Positions 32,809-41,587 of a DNA stretch of 64,000 nucleotides are shown in pieces. How positions within the stretch are numbered: the stretch's first letter is position 1; each line of letters starts with the position of its first letter. The position numbers and the translations under genes were made by a program. The DNA lies in the NCBI GenBank assembly GCA_035366835.1, contig DAOSIS010000002.1:1-64000 (forward strand). The letters run 5' to 3'. The DNA is from UBA6109 sp035366835. GTDB taxonomy: Bacteria > Desulfobacterota > Syntrophia > Syntrophales > UBA6109. A model generated the notes under the pieces. The model made no database searches. It was given only the letters and a program-made list of their open reading frames with translations, and had not been told where the DNA came from.

Positions 32809-34133
32809 TAGAGGGTCCTCAGTTCAGCGCCGCGGAAGTAGTGGAGGAGGATGCGTTCCGCGGGGAACCCCGCGTTTGCCATGGCGGCCGCGCCGATCTG
32901 GCAGAAGCCGACGCCGTGGCCCCACCCGCCGCCCCGGAAGACGAAGCGGGCGGGCAGACCCGCGGCATCGCGCTCCGCATCGACGACGAATGCGCTGCTG
33001 TAGAGATGGGTGGGCGACAGCCAGCGCCGGATCTCCAGTTCCTTGCCTACGGTGCGCGTTTCCTTCGTTCCGGCGATCCGGAGGAGCCGTATCCTGCCGG
33101 AGGGGCCGCGTTCCAGGGGCACGATCGCTTCGAGACGCCCGAAGTCGATCCCGGATTTTTCCCGGAGTATCGCCTCGAGCCGAGGCCGTTCGTAGGTGAC
33201 GCACCAGCGGAAAAAATCCGTCGTCGGCCGGTCGGAGTCGTTGAGGACCTGCGCGAGCAGTTCCCCGTCTGACGTGCCGCAGTAGGCGGGAGGCCTGCCC
33301 GCGAGCCACTTCCGGACCTCTTCCTCGGTCCGAAGAGGTGCGAACGGTCCCGGGGCATCGGCGACGCTCTGCAGGTAGGGGACCGACCTGTCGTCCCATG
33401 CCGTCTCGAAGCATTCGGTCATGCCGCCGCAGGCCTTGGAATAGCGGGCGTCGCAGACTTCGCCGTTGTGGACGAGAAAGAGGCCGGCCGTGGCGCGGAC
33501 GGCAGCGGCGGCCCCGCCGGACAGAAAGTCACCGGTTCCGCGATAACGCTGGCAGTGGTCGTCGGCGCAGACGTCGAAGCCCTCGTGGTCTTCCCGTTCG
33601 TACCAGCGGATGCAGGCGCCCGGGGGAGTCGTCCGCGGGAAGGCCGCGGCGCCGGTGCGCCTTGCGGCGCGCCGCAGCGCCGCCGTCAGCCAGCTGCGGG
33701 ACACGACGGCGTGGGCCTTGAGGAATTCGGGCGGGGCGCCCGAGTTCATCTCCGAGGAGATCACGCTGACGAGGTATTCTTCAAGGGGAAGGACGTTGAC
33801 GGCGCGGAGAGCGCCGTCCGGTCGGAGGGAAAATTCCATCCGCCCCGCATAGGCAAGGTCGCGGTCCCGGCGCCAGTGAAAGTCGGCGCCGACCGTGACC
33901 CCCTGCAGGAGCGTCGTCGTTTCGCCCAGCGGTTCGATGCCGATGCCCGGGCCTTCGGCGACGGCGCCGGCGTCCGGAAAAGCGAAGTGGATCCGGCCTC
34001 CGACGGACGAGGCGTGAAAAGGACCCGCGACGGTCCGCCCGTCGTCGAGCCGGGCGGGACCCTGAAGGCGGCCGCGGATCTCGCGCCGTCCGTCCAGGAG
34101 CCCCACGCGGATCAGAGGCTGCTGCAGCGGCAT
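32805..34133 (-). CDS. SpoIID/LytB-domain protein (glycan-strand hydrolase family)
   Basis: A 442-residue SpoIID-family protein. The core is present: RPDGALRAVNVLPLEEYLVSVISSEM with the catalytic-position Glu, FLKAHAVVSRSWLTA, CDARYSKACGGMTE and the C-terminal FRGGGWGHGVGFCQIGAAAMA. SpoIID of Bacillus is a lytic transglycosylase acting on peptide-stripped glycan. No signal peptide is evident at the chosen start, which is unusual for an envelope enzyme; some Gram-negative relatives are also leaderless. AAGGAG sits 7 bases before the ATG, making this start firm. It opens a three-gene cassette with the permease and the fused kinase, 62 bp after trpA. Confidence 0.85.
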   Translation of the reverse strand: MPLQQPLIRVGLLDGRREIRGRLQGPARLDDGRTVAGPFHASSVGGRIHFAFPDAGAVAEGPGIGIEPLGETTTLLQGVTVGADFHWRRDRDLAYAGRMEFSLRPDGALRAVNVLPLEEYLVSVISSEMNSGAPPEFLKAHAVVSRSWLTAALRRAARRTGAAAFPRTTPPGACIRWYEREDHEGFDVCADDHCQRYRGTGDFLSGGAAAAVRATAGLFLVHNGEVCDARYSKACGGMTECFETAWDDRSVPYLQSVADAPGPFAPLRTEEEVRKWLAGRPPAYCGTSDGELLAQVLNDSDRPTTDFFRWCVTYERPRLEAILREKSGIDFGRLEAIVPLERGPSGRIRLLRIAGTKETRTVGKELEIRRWLSPTHLYSSAFVVDAERDAAGLPARFVFRGGGWGHGVGFCQIGAAAMANAGFPAERILLHYFRGAELRTLY

Positions 34134-34143
34134 GACTGCTCCT

Positions 34144-34169
34144 TCCCGCAGTGGCGGGACACTGCGGGA
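34144..34169 (-). promoter_or_regulatory. Intercistronic hairpin between trpA and the SpoIID-like gene
   Basis: A perfect 9-bp inverted repeat (TCCCGCAGT / ACTGCGGGA, 8-base loop) ends directly before the AAGGAG ribosome site of the SpoIID-like gene. There is no U run, so it is not a terminator; it may stabilise or process the message, or modulate initiation. Confidence 0.5.
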
Positions 34170-34195
34170 GCTATACCCGCGGCAGGGGCCCTTTG

Positions 34196-35023
34196 TCAAT
34201 CTCCCGGACGGGAAAGTACCCTGGTCGAGGGGGCGATCGCCTCCTTGAGCGAGCGGAGGTAGGCGGCGAGCGTTTCATGGAGCCCTTCGCCGCGGCCATG
34301 TTCCTCGATCAGACGGGCGATGGCGCTGCCGACGACAACGGCATCGGCGAAACGGGAAACCCGGGAGGCCTGGGCGGGATCGGAGATTCCGAAGCCGACG
34401 GCAACGGGGAGGCGGCTTGACCTGCGGACGCGCGCGACATCCCGCTCTACGGAAGGGAGGTCCGGTTTTGCCGTGCCCGTCACGCCGGTGATCGAGACGT
34501 AGTAGAGGAACCCGGACGCCTTTTCCGCGATGGTCCGCAGGCGTTCGTCGGGGGTGGTGGGCGTGACGAGCGAGATGAAATCCATGCCGGCGCGGTCGGT
34601 CTGGTGCCGCAGGACCGCCGCCTCTTCGTGGGGAAGGTCGACGACGAGGACCCCGTCGGCGCCGGCGGCGGCCGCCGCCGCGGCGAAGCGCTCGTCGCCC
34701 ATGCGGAAGATCGGATTGTAATAGCCGAAAAGGACGACGGGGATATCGGTCCTTGTCCGGAGCCGCGCGACCATGTCGATGATCGACGCCAGCGTGACGC
34801 CGCGGCCGAGGGCGCGCTGAAAGGCCGCCTGCAGGATCGGCCCGTCGGCCGTCGGATCGGAAAAGGGCACGCCGATCTCGACGATGTCCGCTCCGGCCCG
34901 TTCCGCCGTGAGAACGAGTTCCTGCGTTTCGTCCAGGGAGGGGTCTCCGGCCGTCAGGTAGGCGACGAGGGCGGCGCCGCCCTTTTCGCGGCGGCCGGCA
35001 AAAGTCTTCTCAATCCTTCTCAT
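34196..35023 (-). CDS. trpA: Tryptophan synthase alpha subunit
   Basis: A 275-residue TIM-barrel enzyme that splits indole-3-glycerol phosphate to indole and glyceraldehyde 3-phosphate; indole passes to TrpB. The catalytic Glu is in VEIGVPFSDPTADGP and the Asp in VLVVDLPHEE; loop 6 is YYVSITGVTG and the phosphate site VGFGISDPAQ and VVGSAI. The start overlaps the end of trpB by 14 bases. Last gene of the trp series. Confidence 0.96.
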   Translation of the reverse strand: MRRIEKTFAGRREKGGAALVAYLTAGDPSLDETQELVLTAERAGADIVEIGVPFSDPTADGPILQAAFQRALGRGVTLASIIDMVARLRTRTDIPVVLFGYYNPIFRMGDERFAAAAAAAGADGVLVVDLPHEEAAVLRHQTDRAGMDFISLVTPTTPDERLRTIAEKASGFLYYVSITGVTGTAKPDLPSVERDVARVRRSSRLPVAVGFGISDPAQASRVSRFADAVVVGSAIARLIEEHGRGEGLHETLAAYLRSLKEAIAPSTRVLSRPGD

Positions 35024-36215
35024 GGGTCGGGTTCCCTCCTTCGATCATGGCGGCGGCGTCCTTGTCGCCGCGGCCGGACAGATTGACGATGACGACCTCT
35101 TCGCGCCCCATGGCCGGGGCCGTTTTGATCGCGTAGGCCACGGCGTGGGCGCTTTCCAGGGCCGGGACGATGCCCTCCAGACGGGAGAGCCGGAGGAAGG
35201 CCTCGCGGGCCTCCGCGTCGGTCACCGTCGTGTAGACCGCGCGGCCGGTCGCATGGAGATGGCAGTGCTCCGGACCGACGCCGGGATAGTCCAGGCCCGC
35301 GGCCGCCGAATAGGCGTCGCGGATCTGGCCGTGCTCGTCCTGCAGGACAAAGGTCTTGGCGCCGTGCAGGACGCCCACCGATCCCATCGTGATGCTGGCC
35401 GCATGCCTCTGCGTGTCCAGTCCTTCGCCGGCCGCTTCGACGCCGACCATGCGTACCCCCGCGTCGTTCCGGAAGGCGTGGAAGAGGCCCATGGCATTGC
35501 TTCCTCCGCCGATGCAGGCGATCAGAAGGTCCGGGAGCCGGCCCTCGCTGGAGAGGACCTGGCGCCGCGCCTCGCGGCCGATGACGCTCTGGAAGTCGCG
35601 GACCATCCGCGGGTAAGGGTGGGGCCCCGCCGTCGTGCCGATGACATAGTAGGTGTCCCGCACGCGGGCGACCCAGTGGCGCATGGCCTCGTTCATGGCG
35701 TCCTTGAGGGTGGCCGTGCCCGAGGACACGGGGACGACTTCCGCCCCGAGGATCTTCATCCTCGTCACGTTCGGCGCCTGCCTGCGGATGTCCTCCTCGC
35801 CCATGAAGATGCGGCACTCCATTCCGAAGAGGGCGGCGACGGTCGCGGTGGCGACGCCGTGCTGTCCGGCGCCGGTCTCGGCGATCACCCTGCCCTTGCC
35901 CATCCAGCGGGCCAGGAGGGCCTGGCCGAGCGTGTTGTTGAGCTTGTGCGAGCCGGTGTGGACGAGGTCTTCGCGCTTCAGATAGATCCTTGCGCCGCCG
36001 AGGGATTCGGAGAGACGACGCGCCGGGTAGAGGGGCGTCTCCCTCCCGGCGTAGTCGCGGAGAAGGCCGCGGAGCTCTTCACGGAAGGCGCGGTCGCGCT
36101 TCGCTTCACTGTAGGCGTTTTCCAGTTCGACGAGCGCCGTCATGAGCGTTTCCGGCGCGTACCGGCCGCCGAAGACGCCGAAATGACCTTTGCGGTCGGG
36201 CAATCGGTTCTTCAT
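35010..36215 (-). CDS. trpB: Tryptophan synthase beta subunit
   Basis: A 401-residue PLP enzyme condensing indole with serine. The PLP lysine is in KREDLVHTGSHKLNN, the indole-site Glu in AETGAGQHGVA, and the phosphate-binding loop is CIGGGSNAMG. Length and motifs are those of the TrpB1 type that pairs with TrpA. AAGGAG precedes the ATG, which overlaps the trpF stop (ATGA). Confidence 0.97.
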   Translation of the reverse strand: MKNRLPDRKGHFGVFGGRYAPETLMTALVELENAYSEAKRDRAFREELRGLLRDYAGRETPLYPARRLSESLGGARIYLKREDLVHTGSHKLNNTLGQALLARWMGKGRVIAETGAGQHGVATATVAALFGMECRIFMGEEDIRRQAPNVTRMKILGAEVVPVSSGTATLKDAMNEAMRHWVARVRDTYYVIGTTAGPHPYPRMVRDFQSVIGREARRQVLSSEGRLPDLLIACIGGGSNAMGLFHAFRNDAGVRMVGVEAAGEGLDTQRHAASITMGSVGVLHGAKTFVLQDEHGQIRDAYSAAAGLDYPGVGPEHCHLHATGRAVYTTVTDAEAREAFLRLSRLEGIVPALESAHAVAYAIKTAPAMGREEVVIVNLSGRGDKDAAAMIEGGNPTHEKD

Positions 36216-36919
36216 GAGAAATCTCCTTGATCGGAACTTGCACTTGTCGGTGCGGCGCCGTTGCTTCCGGGCGAAAGCGGACGGAAGACGGGACGCGTCC
36301 GGTCCGCTTTGCAGGCACGGACGGCCGCGATGAGCCCTTTCATCCTGGCGTGGTCCTTCCTGCCCGGGGAACGCTCCACGCCGCTGGCGATATCCACGGC
36401 ATCTGGCCCGACGCTGCGGAGGGCATCCTCGATGTTGTCGAGGTTGAGCCCGCCCGCCAGGACGAGGCGGAAGCGGCTGCGGATTTCCCGCGCGGCGTCC
36501 CAGTCGCCCTTCACGCCCGTTCCCCCGCGGAGGCTGCGCGCCCTCCCGTCGACGAGGAAGGCGCGAACGGCGTAGGGCTGGAGAAGGGCCGGCTGCGCTT
36601 CCTGCCCCTTCGAGACGGCCTTGATGAGGATCGAAGCGGGAAAGGCCCGACAGTAGGAAGGGGACTCGTCTCCATGGAGCTGCAGGAAATCGAGGCGACA
36701 GGCCATGCGGATCGCATGAACCTCTTCGGCGTCCCGGTTGACGAACACGCCGACGCGCCGGACGCTCTTCAGCCGGGCGGAAATGGCCGCCGCCGCCTGC
36801 GGCTCGATGTACCGGGGGCTTTTCTCGGCGAAGACGAAGCCGATCGCGTCCGCCCCGAAGGCCTCCGCGGCGAGCGCATCCTCCAGGTTCGTGATTCCGC
36901 ATATCTTGATTTCCGTCAT
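36212..36919 (-). CDS. trpF: Phosphoribosylanthranilate isomerase
   Basis: A 235-residue TIM-barrel isomerase catalysing the Amadori rearrangement of PRA to CdRP. The catalytic Cys is in KICGITNLEDA and the Asp in FLVDGRA; the phosphate site is LAGGLNLDNI and VDIASGVE. The last about 25 residues are a non-conserved Ser/Pro-rich tail. Its stop overlaps trpB and its start overlaps the trpC stop. Confidence 0.95.
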   Translation of the reverse strand: MTEIKICGITNLEDALAAEAFGADAIGFVFAEKSPRYIEPQAAAAISARLKSVRRVGVFVNRDAEEVHAIRMACRLDFLQLHGDESPSYCRAFPASILIKAVSKGQEAQPALLQPYAVRAFLVDGRARSLRGGTGVKGDWDAAREIRSRFRLVLAGGLNLDNIEDALRSVGPDAVDIASGVERSPGRKDHARMKGLIAAVRACKADRTRPVFRPLSPGSNGAAPTSASSDQGDFS

Positions 36920-37692
36920 CGCCCGGCCAGCTCCTTCAATTTGTCCGCAGGCGCGGCAGCGCGCATCAGGGTCTCGCCGATCAGAAAGGCGCCGATGCCC
37001 GCGGCCCGCAGGCGGTCGATGTCGGCGGCCGTGCGGATCCCGCTTTCGCTCACCGCGGCGACGCCGGCGGGCAGCGCCGGCGCCAGGTCGATGCTCGTCT
37101 GCAGGGCCGTCCGGAAGGTGCGCAGGTCCCGGTTGTTGATGCCCACCAGCGCGGCGCCGGCGGCAAGGGCGAGTTCGAGATCGCCCCTGTCGTGGACCTC
37201 GACCAGGGCGGCCATGCCGAGCCGGTTGACGAGGTCGAGGTACGCCCGCAACTCGCTCCCGAGCACCGCCGCGATGAGGAGGACGGCATCGGCGCCGGCG
37301 GCCCTGCTTTCATGGATCTGCCAGGGATCGACGATGAAATCCTTCCGGAGCACGGGAATCGCCACCGCGGACTTTACGCTTCGGAGGTGCGACAGGCGGC
37401 CGCCGAAGAACGTCGCATCGGTGAGGACCGAAATCGCGGCGGCGCCAGCCCTTTCGTAGGCCCGCGCCATAGCCAGGGGGGAGAACCGCTGCTGAAGCAG
37501 TCCGGCCGACGGAGACTTCTTCTTGATTTCGGCGATGACCGCTACATCGGCCTGCAAGAGGGACCGGCGGAAATCCCGGCAGGGCCCGAGGTGCTCGATG
37601 CCTCTTTCGATCGCCGACTGCGGCGTGCGTTTCTTGCGGCCGTCGACTTCGCGGCGCTTTACTTCGAGAATCCTGTCCAGATAGGTTTCCAT
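36916..37692 (-). CDS. trpC: Indole-3-glycerol phosphate synthase
   Basis: A 258-residue TIM-barrel enzyme that closes the indole ring. Key residues are in VIAEIKKKSPSAG (catalytic Lys and the SPS phosphate site), VLRKDFIVD (Lys), LVEVHD (Glu), GINNRDL and VSESGI. The ATG at 37692 gives the normal N-terminus METYLDRILEVKRREV; an open frame continues upstream only because it runs through repeat sequence. It is separated from trpD by a 321-bp repeat-rich gap, the only large gap in the trp series. Confidence 0.96.
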   Translation of the reverse strand: METYLDRILEVKRREVDGRKKRTPQSAIERGIEHLGPCRDFRRSLLQADVAVIAEIKKKSPSAGLLQQRFSPLAMARAYERAGAAAISVLTDATFFGGRLSHLRSVKSAVAIPVLRKDFIVDPWQIHESRAAGADAVLLIAAVLGSELRAYLDLVNRLGMAALVEVHDRGDLELALAAGAALVGINNRDLRTFRTALQTSIDLAPALPAGVAAVSESGIRTAADIDRLRAAGIGAFLIGETLMRAAAPADKLKELAGR

Positions 37693-38013
<321 letters not shown>

Positions 38014-39027
38014 TCAACTCTTGCTGACTTCGACCAGCCGCCGCAGCTTCTGCAGGGCGGCGCCGCTGTCGATCGATTCCTTCGCCAGGGCGAGGCCGTC
38101 CTGCAGCGTTGCGGCCCGGTCTCCCGCCATGATGGCCAGTGCGGCGTTGAGGAGGACGACGTTTCGCGCGGCGGTGGTGCCGTCTCCCATCAGGACGGAC
38201 TGGGCGATTTCCGCGTTTCTGGCTGCGTCCCCCCCGCGGAGCGAATCGAGGTCGCTGCGCTCGCCGAAGATCTCCGCCGCGTCGATGTCGAAGGTCTGCA
38301 GGAGGCCGTCCTTCAGTTCGGTCACCCTCGTCTTGCCCGTCACGGTGGCTTCATCCAGGCCGTCGCTTCCGTAGACGACGAAGGCATGCCGCGTGCCGAG
38401 GTTCCGGAGCACGCCGGCGAACATCTCCGTGAGACGGGCGTCGAAAACTCCGAGGAGCTGGGCCGTGGCCCCGGCGGGATTCGTCAGGGGGCCGAGCATG
38501 TTGAAGATGGTGCGGATGCCGATTTCGCGGCGCGGGCCCGCGGCGTGCTTCATGGCGCTGTGGAGCCCCTGCGCGAACAGGAAGCCGATGCCCGCCTCGC
38601 GGATGCATTCTTCGACGATCTCCGGCGGCGCAGTGATGTTGACGCCCATCGCTTCGAGTACGTCCGCGCTGCCGCAGCTGCTGGACACGGCGCGGTTGCC
38701 GTGCTTGGCCACCGTCAGGTCGGCTCCGGCGGCGACGAGGGCGGCGGTCGTGGAGATGTTGAAGGTGTGGCGGCCGTCGCCGCCCGTGCCGCAGGTGTCG
38801 ACCACGGTCGACGCGCAGGGGTCGATGCGCGTCGCCTTCTGCCGCATGACCCGCGCCGCCCCGGTGAGTTCCTCCACCGTCTCGCCCTTGATCCTCAGTG
38901 CCGTGATGAAGGCGGCGATCTGCGCCGGGGTCGCGGCGCCTTCCATGATCTCCTTCATGGTGTCCATCATCTCCCGCTCGCCGAGGTTTTCCCCGGCAGC
39001 CACCTTTGCGATCGTTTCCTTGATCAT
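38014..39027 (-). CDS. trpD: Anthranilate phosphoribosyltransferase
   Basis: A 337-residue class III phosphoribosyltransferase that joins anthranilate and PRPP. The glycine-rich PRPP loop is VDTCGTGGDGRHTFNIST, followed by VAKHGNRAVSSSCGSADVLEAMG, the anthranilate-site Arg region, and FNMLGPLTNPA. The ATG has AGGAGG 7 bases upstream and overlaps the trpG stop (ATGA). It is a separate polypeptide from TrpG. Confidence 0.96.
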   Translation of the reverse strand: MIKETIAKVAAGENLGEREMMDTMKEIMEGAATPAQIAAFITALRIKGETVEELTGAARVMRQKATRIDPCASTVVDTCGTGGDGRHTFNISTTAALVAAGADLTVAKHGNRAVSSSCGSADVLEAMGVNITAPPEIVEECIREAGIGFLFAQGLHSAMKHAAGPRREIGIRTIFNMLGPLTNPAGATAQLLGVFDARLTEMFAGVLRNLGTRHAFVVYGSDGLDEATVTGKTRVTELKDGLLQTFDIDAAEIFGERSDLDSLRGGDAARNAEIAQSVLMGDGTTAARNVVLLNAALAIMAGDRAATLQDGLALAKESIDSGAALQKLRRLVEVSKS

Positions 39028-39611
39028 GATCCAACCTCCTGACCGGATAGGGAATCGAGAAAATTCCGGATGATCCTCTTCCCCTTGGGGGTGAGGATCG
39101 ATTCCGGGTGAAACTGGATGCCTTCGACGGGGTAGTCCCGATGACGCAGGCCCATGATCTCTCCTTCCTCGGTGTCGGCGCTGACGGTGAGGCAATCGGG
39201 GAGGGACTCCCGCTCCACGAGAAGCGAGTGATAGCGGCCGGCCTCGAAGGGGGAGGGGAGACCGCGGAAGATCGTCCGGCCGTCGTTGCTTATGGGGGAA
39301 GTCTTGCCGTGCATGATCCGCTGCGCCCGGACGACCCTGGCGCCGAAGGCGTGGCCGATCGCCTGGTGCCCCAGGCAGACGCCCAGGATGGGGATGCGGT
39401 TGTGGAAGCGGCGGATCGCGTCGACGGAGATCCCCGCCTTTTCGGGGGAACAGGGCCCGGGAGAGATGACGATGGCCGCCGGAGAAAGGGCATCGATTGC
39501 GTCGAGGGAGATGGCGTCGTTGCGGTAGACGGCCACTTCGGCCCCGAGCATGCCGAAATACTGGACCAGGTTGTATGTAAAGGAATCGTAGTTGTCGATG
39601 ACCAGGATCAT
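39024..39611 (-). CDS. trpG: Anthranilate synthase glutamine amidotransferase component
   Basis: A 195-residue class I glutaminase that supplies ammonia to TrpE. The catalytic triad is visible: Cys in GVCLGHQAIG, and His and Glu in GIQFHPESIL; the opening MILVIDNYDSFTYNLVQYF and VISPGPCSP oxyanion strand are canonical. The starting ATG lies 4 bases after the trpE stop. In many bacteria it also serves 4-amino-4-deoxychorismate synthase; whether it does here cannot be seen. Confidence 0.96.
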   Translation of the reverse strand: MILVIDNYDSFTYNLVQYFGMLGAEVAVYRNDAISLDAIDALSPAAIVISPGPCSPEKAGISVDAIRRFHNRIPILGVCLGHQAIGHAFGARVVRAQRIMHGKTSPISNDGRTIFRGLPSPFEAGRYHSLLVERESLPDCLTVSADTEEGEIMGLRHRDYPVEGIQFHPESILTPKGKRIIRNFLDSLSGQEVGS

Positions 39612-39615
39612 GCCC

Positions 39616-41109
39616 TCACCCCCTGCATTCTTCGAGTCCGGAGGCCGCCATCCCGATCGCCCGGAACATGGCCTCGGCCTTGTTCTGTGTTTCCCGGAGT
39701 TCCGCCTCGGGATCCGAATCCGCCACGATCCCTGCGCCGGTCTGGATGTAGATCCGGCCCTTCTGAAGGAGGAGGCTGCGGATGGTGATCCCCAGGTCCA
39801 TGTTGCCGTTGAAGCCCAGGTAGCCGACGGCCCCGCCGTAGGGGCCGCGGCGCACGCCCTCCAGTTCTTCGATGATCTCCATCGCCCGCACCTTCGGCGC
39901 CCCCGAGAGGGTCCCGGCGGGGAAGGTCGCCCGGAGGACGTCGAAGGCGTCCTTGCCGTCCGCCAGCTGCGCCTGCACATGCGAGACGAGGTGCATGACG
40001 TGGGAGTAGCGTTCGACGGCCATGAACTGGCCGACCTGGACGCTCCCCGTCTTCGCGATCCGCCCCAGGTCATTCCTCCCGAGATCCACGAGCATCACGT
40101 GCTCGGCGCGTTCCTTGGGGTCGCGGAGGAGCTCGTCGGCGAGGCGGCGGTCTTCCTGCTCGCTGCCGCCCCTTTTCCGTGTTCCGGCGATGGGCCGCAG
40201 CTCCACGTTTTCATTCTCCAGGCGGACCATGGCTTCGGGCGAGGACCCGATGAGGTAGCTCTCGCCGAAGCGGAAGAAGAACATGTAGGGCGAGGGATTG
40301 ATGAAACGCAGCGCCCGGTAAAGGGAGACGGGATCGATGGCGCAGTCCGTTTCGAACCTCTGCGACAGGACGACCTGGATGACGTCGCCCGCCAGGATGT
40401 ACTCCCGCGCCCGCGAGACCATGGCGCGGAAGTCCTCGGGGGGAGTCTTCGCGACGGGGGCCGGTGCCTTGCATCGGGACATGCCGGATTCTGCGGGGCG
40501 CGGCGACCGGAGCCGCCGGATCATGGCTTCGACGGACTCCACCGCGCGTTCGTAGGCGGCGCGGACATCGGCGCCTTCATCGAGGGGGGCGCAGGCAATG
40601 ATCTGGATCGTGTGGCGCACGTTGTCGAAGATGGCGACCGTATCGGTCAGCATGAAGGCGGCATCGTCGCTGCCGAGATCGTCCGTCGCAAGATCGGGGA
40701 GCCGCTCGAAGTGGCGCACCATGTCGTAGGCGAGATATCCGACCGCGCCGCCGGCGAAGCGGGGCAATCCCGGCCGTGTCGCGAAGCGGTGGTCGGCGAG
40801 CAGTTTCTTCAGGTATTTCAGGGGATCGCCGTCGTGAAGGACGGTCCGTTCGCCCCCGGCGGCGGCCACCTGGATCCGCTCCTTGCGGATCCGCAGGACC
40901 AGGCGCGGGTCCGCGCCGAGGAGGCTGTATCGCCCCCATTTCTCTCCGCCTTCGGCGCTCTCCAGAAGGAAGGAGTGGCTGCTGTCCCGAAGCTTCATGA
41001 GGGCGCTGACGGGCGTCTCCGTGTCGGCGAGGATCTCCCGGCACACGGGGACGAGGGTGCCCGGTGCGGCCATCCGCTGAAATTGTTCGAAGTCCGGCAG
41101 GTACGACAT
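39616..41109 (-). CDS. trpE: Anthranilate synthase component I
   Basis: A 497-residue chorismate-using enzyme, first step of tryptophan synthesis. The N-terminal feedback-site motif SFLLESAEGGEKWGRYS is intact, so Trp inhibition is expected. Catalytic motifs include PIAGTRKRG, MLVDLGRNDLGRIA, FPAGTLSGAPKVRAMEII and GAVGYLGFNGNMD. The ATG at 41109 follows a transcription attenuator by about 12 bases; earlier in-frame codons lie inside that attenuator and are not plausible starts. Confidence 0.96.
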   Translation of the reverse strand: MSYLPDFEQFQRMAAPGTLVPVCREILADTETPVSALMKLRDSSHSFLLESAEGGEKWGRYSLLGADPRLVLRIRKERIQVAAAGGERTVLHDGDPLKYLKKLLADHRFATRPGLPRFAGGAVGYLAYDMVRHFERLPDLATDDLGSDDAAFMLTDTVAIFDNVRHTIQIIACAPLDEGADVRAAYERAVESVEAMIRRLRSPRPAESGMSRCKAPAPVAKTPPEDFRAMVSRAREYILAGDVIQVVLSQRFETDCAIDPVSLYRALRFINPSPYMFFFRFGESYLIGSSPEAMVRLENENVELRPIAGTRKRGGSEQEDRRLADELLRDPKERAEHVMLVDLGRNDLGRIAKTGSVQVGQFMAVERYSHVMHLVSHVQAQLADGKDAFDVLRATFPAGTLSGAPKVRAMEIIEELEGVRRGPYGGAVGYLGFNGNMDLGITIRSLLLQKGRIYIQTGAGIVADSDPEAELRETQNKAEAMFRAIGMAASGLEECRG

Positions 41110-41121
41110 GGGTTCGGCTCC

Positions 41122-41209
41122 AAAAAAAAGGCCGTGGTTCCTGGATCGACCACGGCCCGTACGACAGAAACAAAAAGGCCGTGGAGACCCCGAGAGGTTC
41201 TCCACGGCC
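41122..41209 (-). terminator. trp operon attenuator (two competing GGCCGTGG hairpins)
   Basis: On the minus strand, four segments occur in order: GGCCGTGGAGA (41209-41199), TCTCCACGGCC (41187-41177), GGCCGTGGT (41157-41149) and ACCACGGCC (41138-41130), the last followed by eight T. Segments 1:2 and 3:4 form hairpins, and 3:4 with its U run is an intrinsic terminator directly before trpE. Segment 2 (CCACGGCC) can equally pair with segment 3 (GGCCGTGG), giving an antiterminator. The 1:2 hairpin is also followed by TTTTTG and might terminate itself. Confidence 0.85.
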
Positions 41210-41231
41210 GTGCATTTCCATGTGTTAGAGA

Positions 41232-41303
41232 TCAGCGGCGGACGAACCCCTCCCTTGTCGACCACCACCACCAGTTCAGATTGAAGGCTTGTTTCTTCAA
41301 CAT
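41232..41303 (-). CDS. trpL: trp leader peptide TrpL with four consecutive Trp codons
   Basis: A 23-codon leader reading frame starting MLKKQAF, with four adjacent TGG codons in NLNWWWWSTREG and ending VRR-TGA. It lies between the promoter and the attenuator hairpins, as required for ribosome-mediated attenuation: scarcity of charged tRNA-Trp would stall the ribosome at the Trp run and change the folding of the downstream RNA. The TGA is about 23 bases before the first hairpin. Confidence 0.93.
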   Translation of the reverse strand: MLKKQAFNLNWWWWSTREGFVRR

Positions 41304-41326
41304 ACGATCGGTTCCCACGATGAGCC

Positions 41327-41355
41327 TTTATACCGTCCGGTTCTTCCGGTGTCAA
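41327..41355 (-). promoter_or_regulatory. Sigma70 promoter of the trp operon
   Basis: Read on the minus strand: -35 TTGACA (41355-41350), exactly 17 bp, -10 TATAAA (41332-41327). Transcription would start near 41320, about 17 bases before the leader-peptide ATG. No clear TrpR operator palindrome was seen overlapping it. Confidence 0.85.
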
Positions 41356-41587
41356 CAAAAATTTCCGGCGCAGGGATTTCGACCCGGGGGAAATTGACCT
41401 CATCGGGGCGCAGGCCACGGTCCGCCGTATCCGGAACGACGTTGCGGGGAATTTGGGGTTGACGCGGCAGCCGGAAGAAGGTAGCCAGAAGAAAGGGCTC
41501 GAGGCAGGTGTCTCAGGGCCGTCCCTTCAACATCGGCGCAGGGGTTGCACACCCGGCGCCGTCTCTTGCAGCGGATGGAGGAACCTC

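Noticed and set aside
41110..41418. Longer start for trpE
   Set aside because: The upstream codons lie in the attenuator and leader peptide region.
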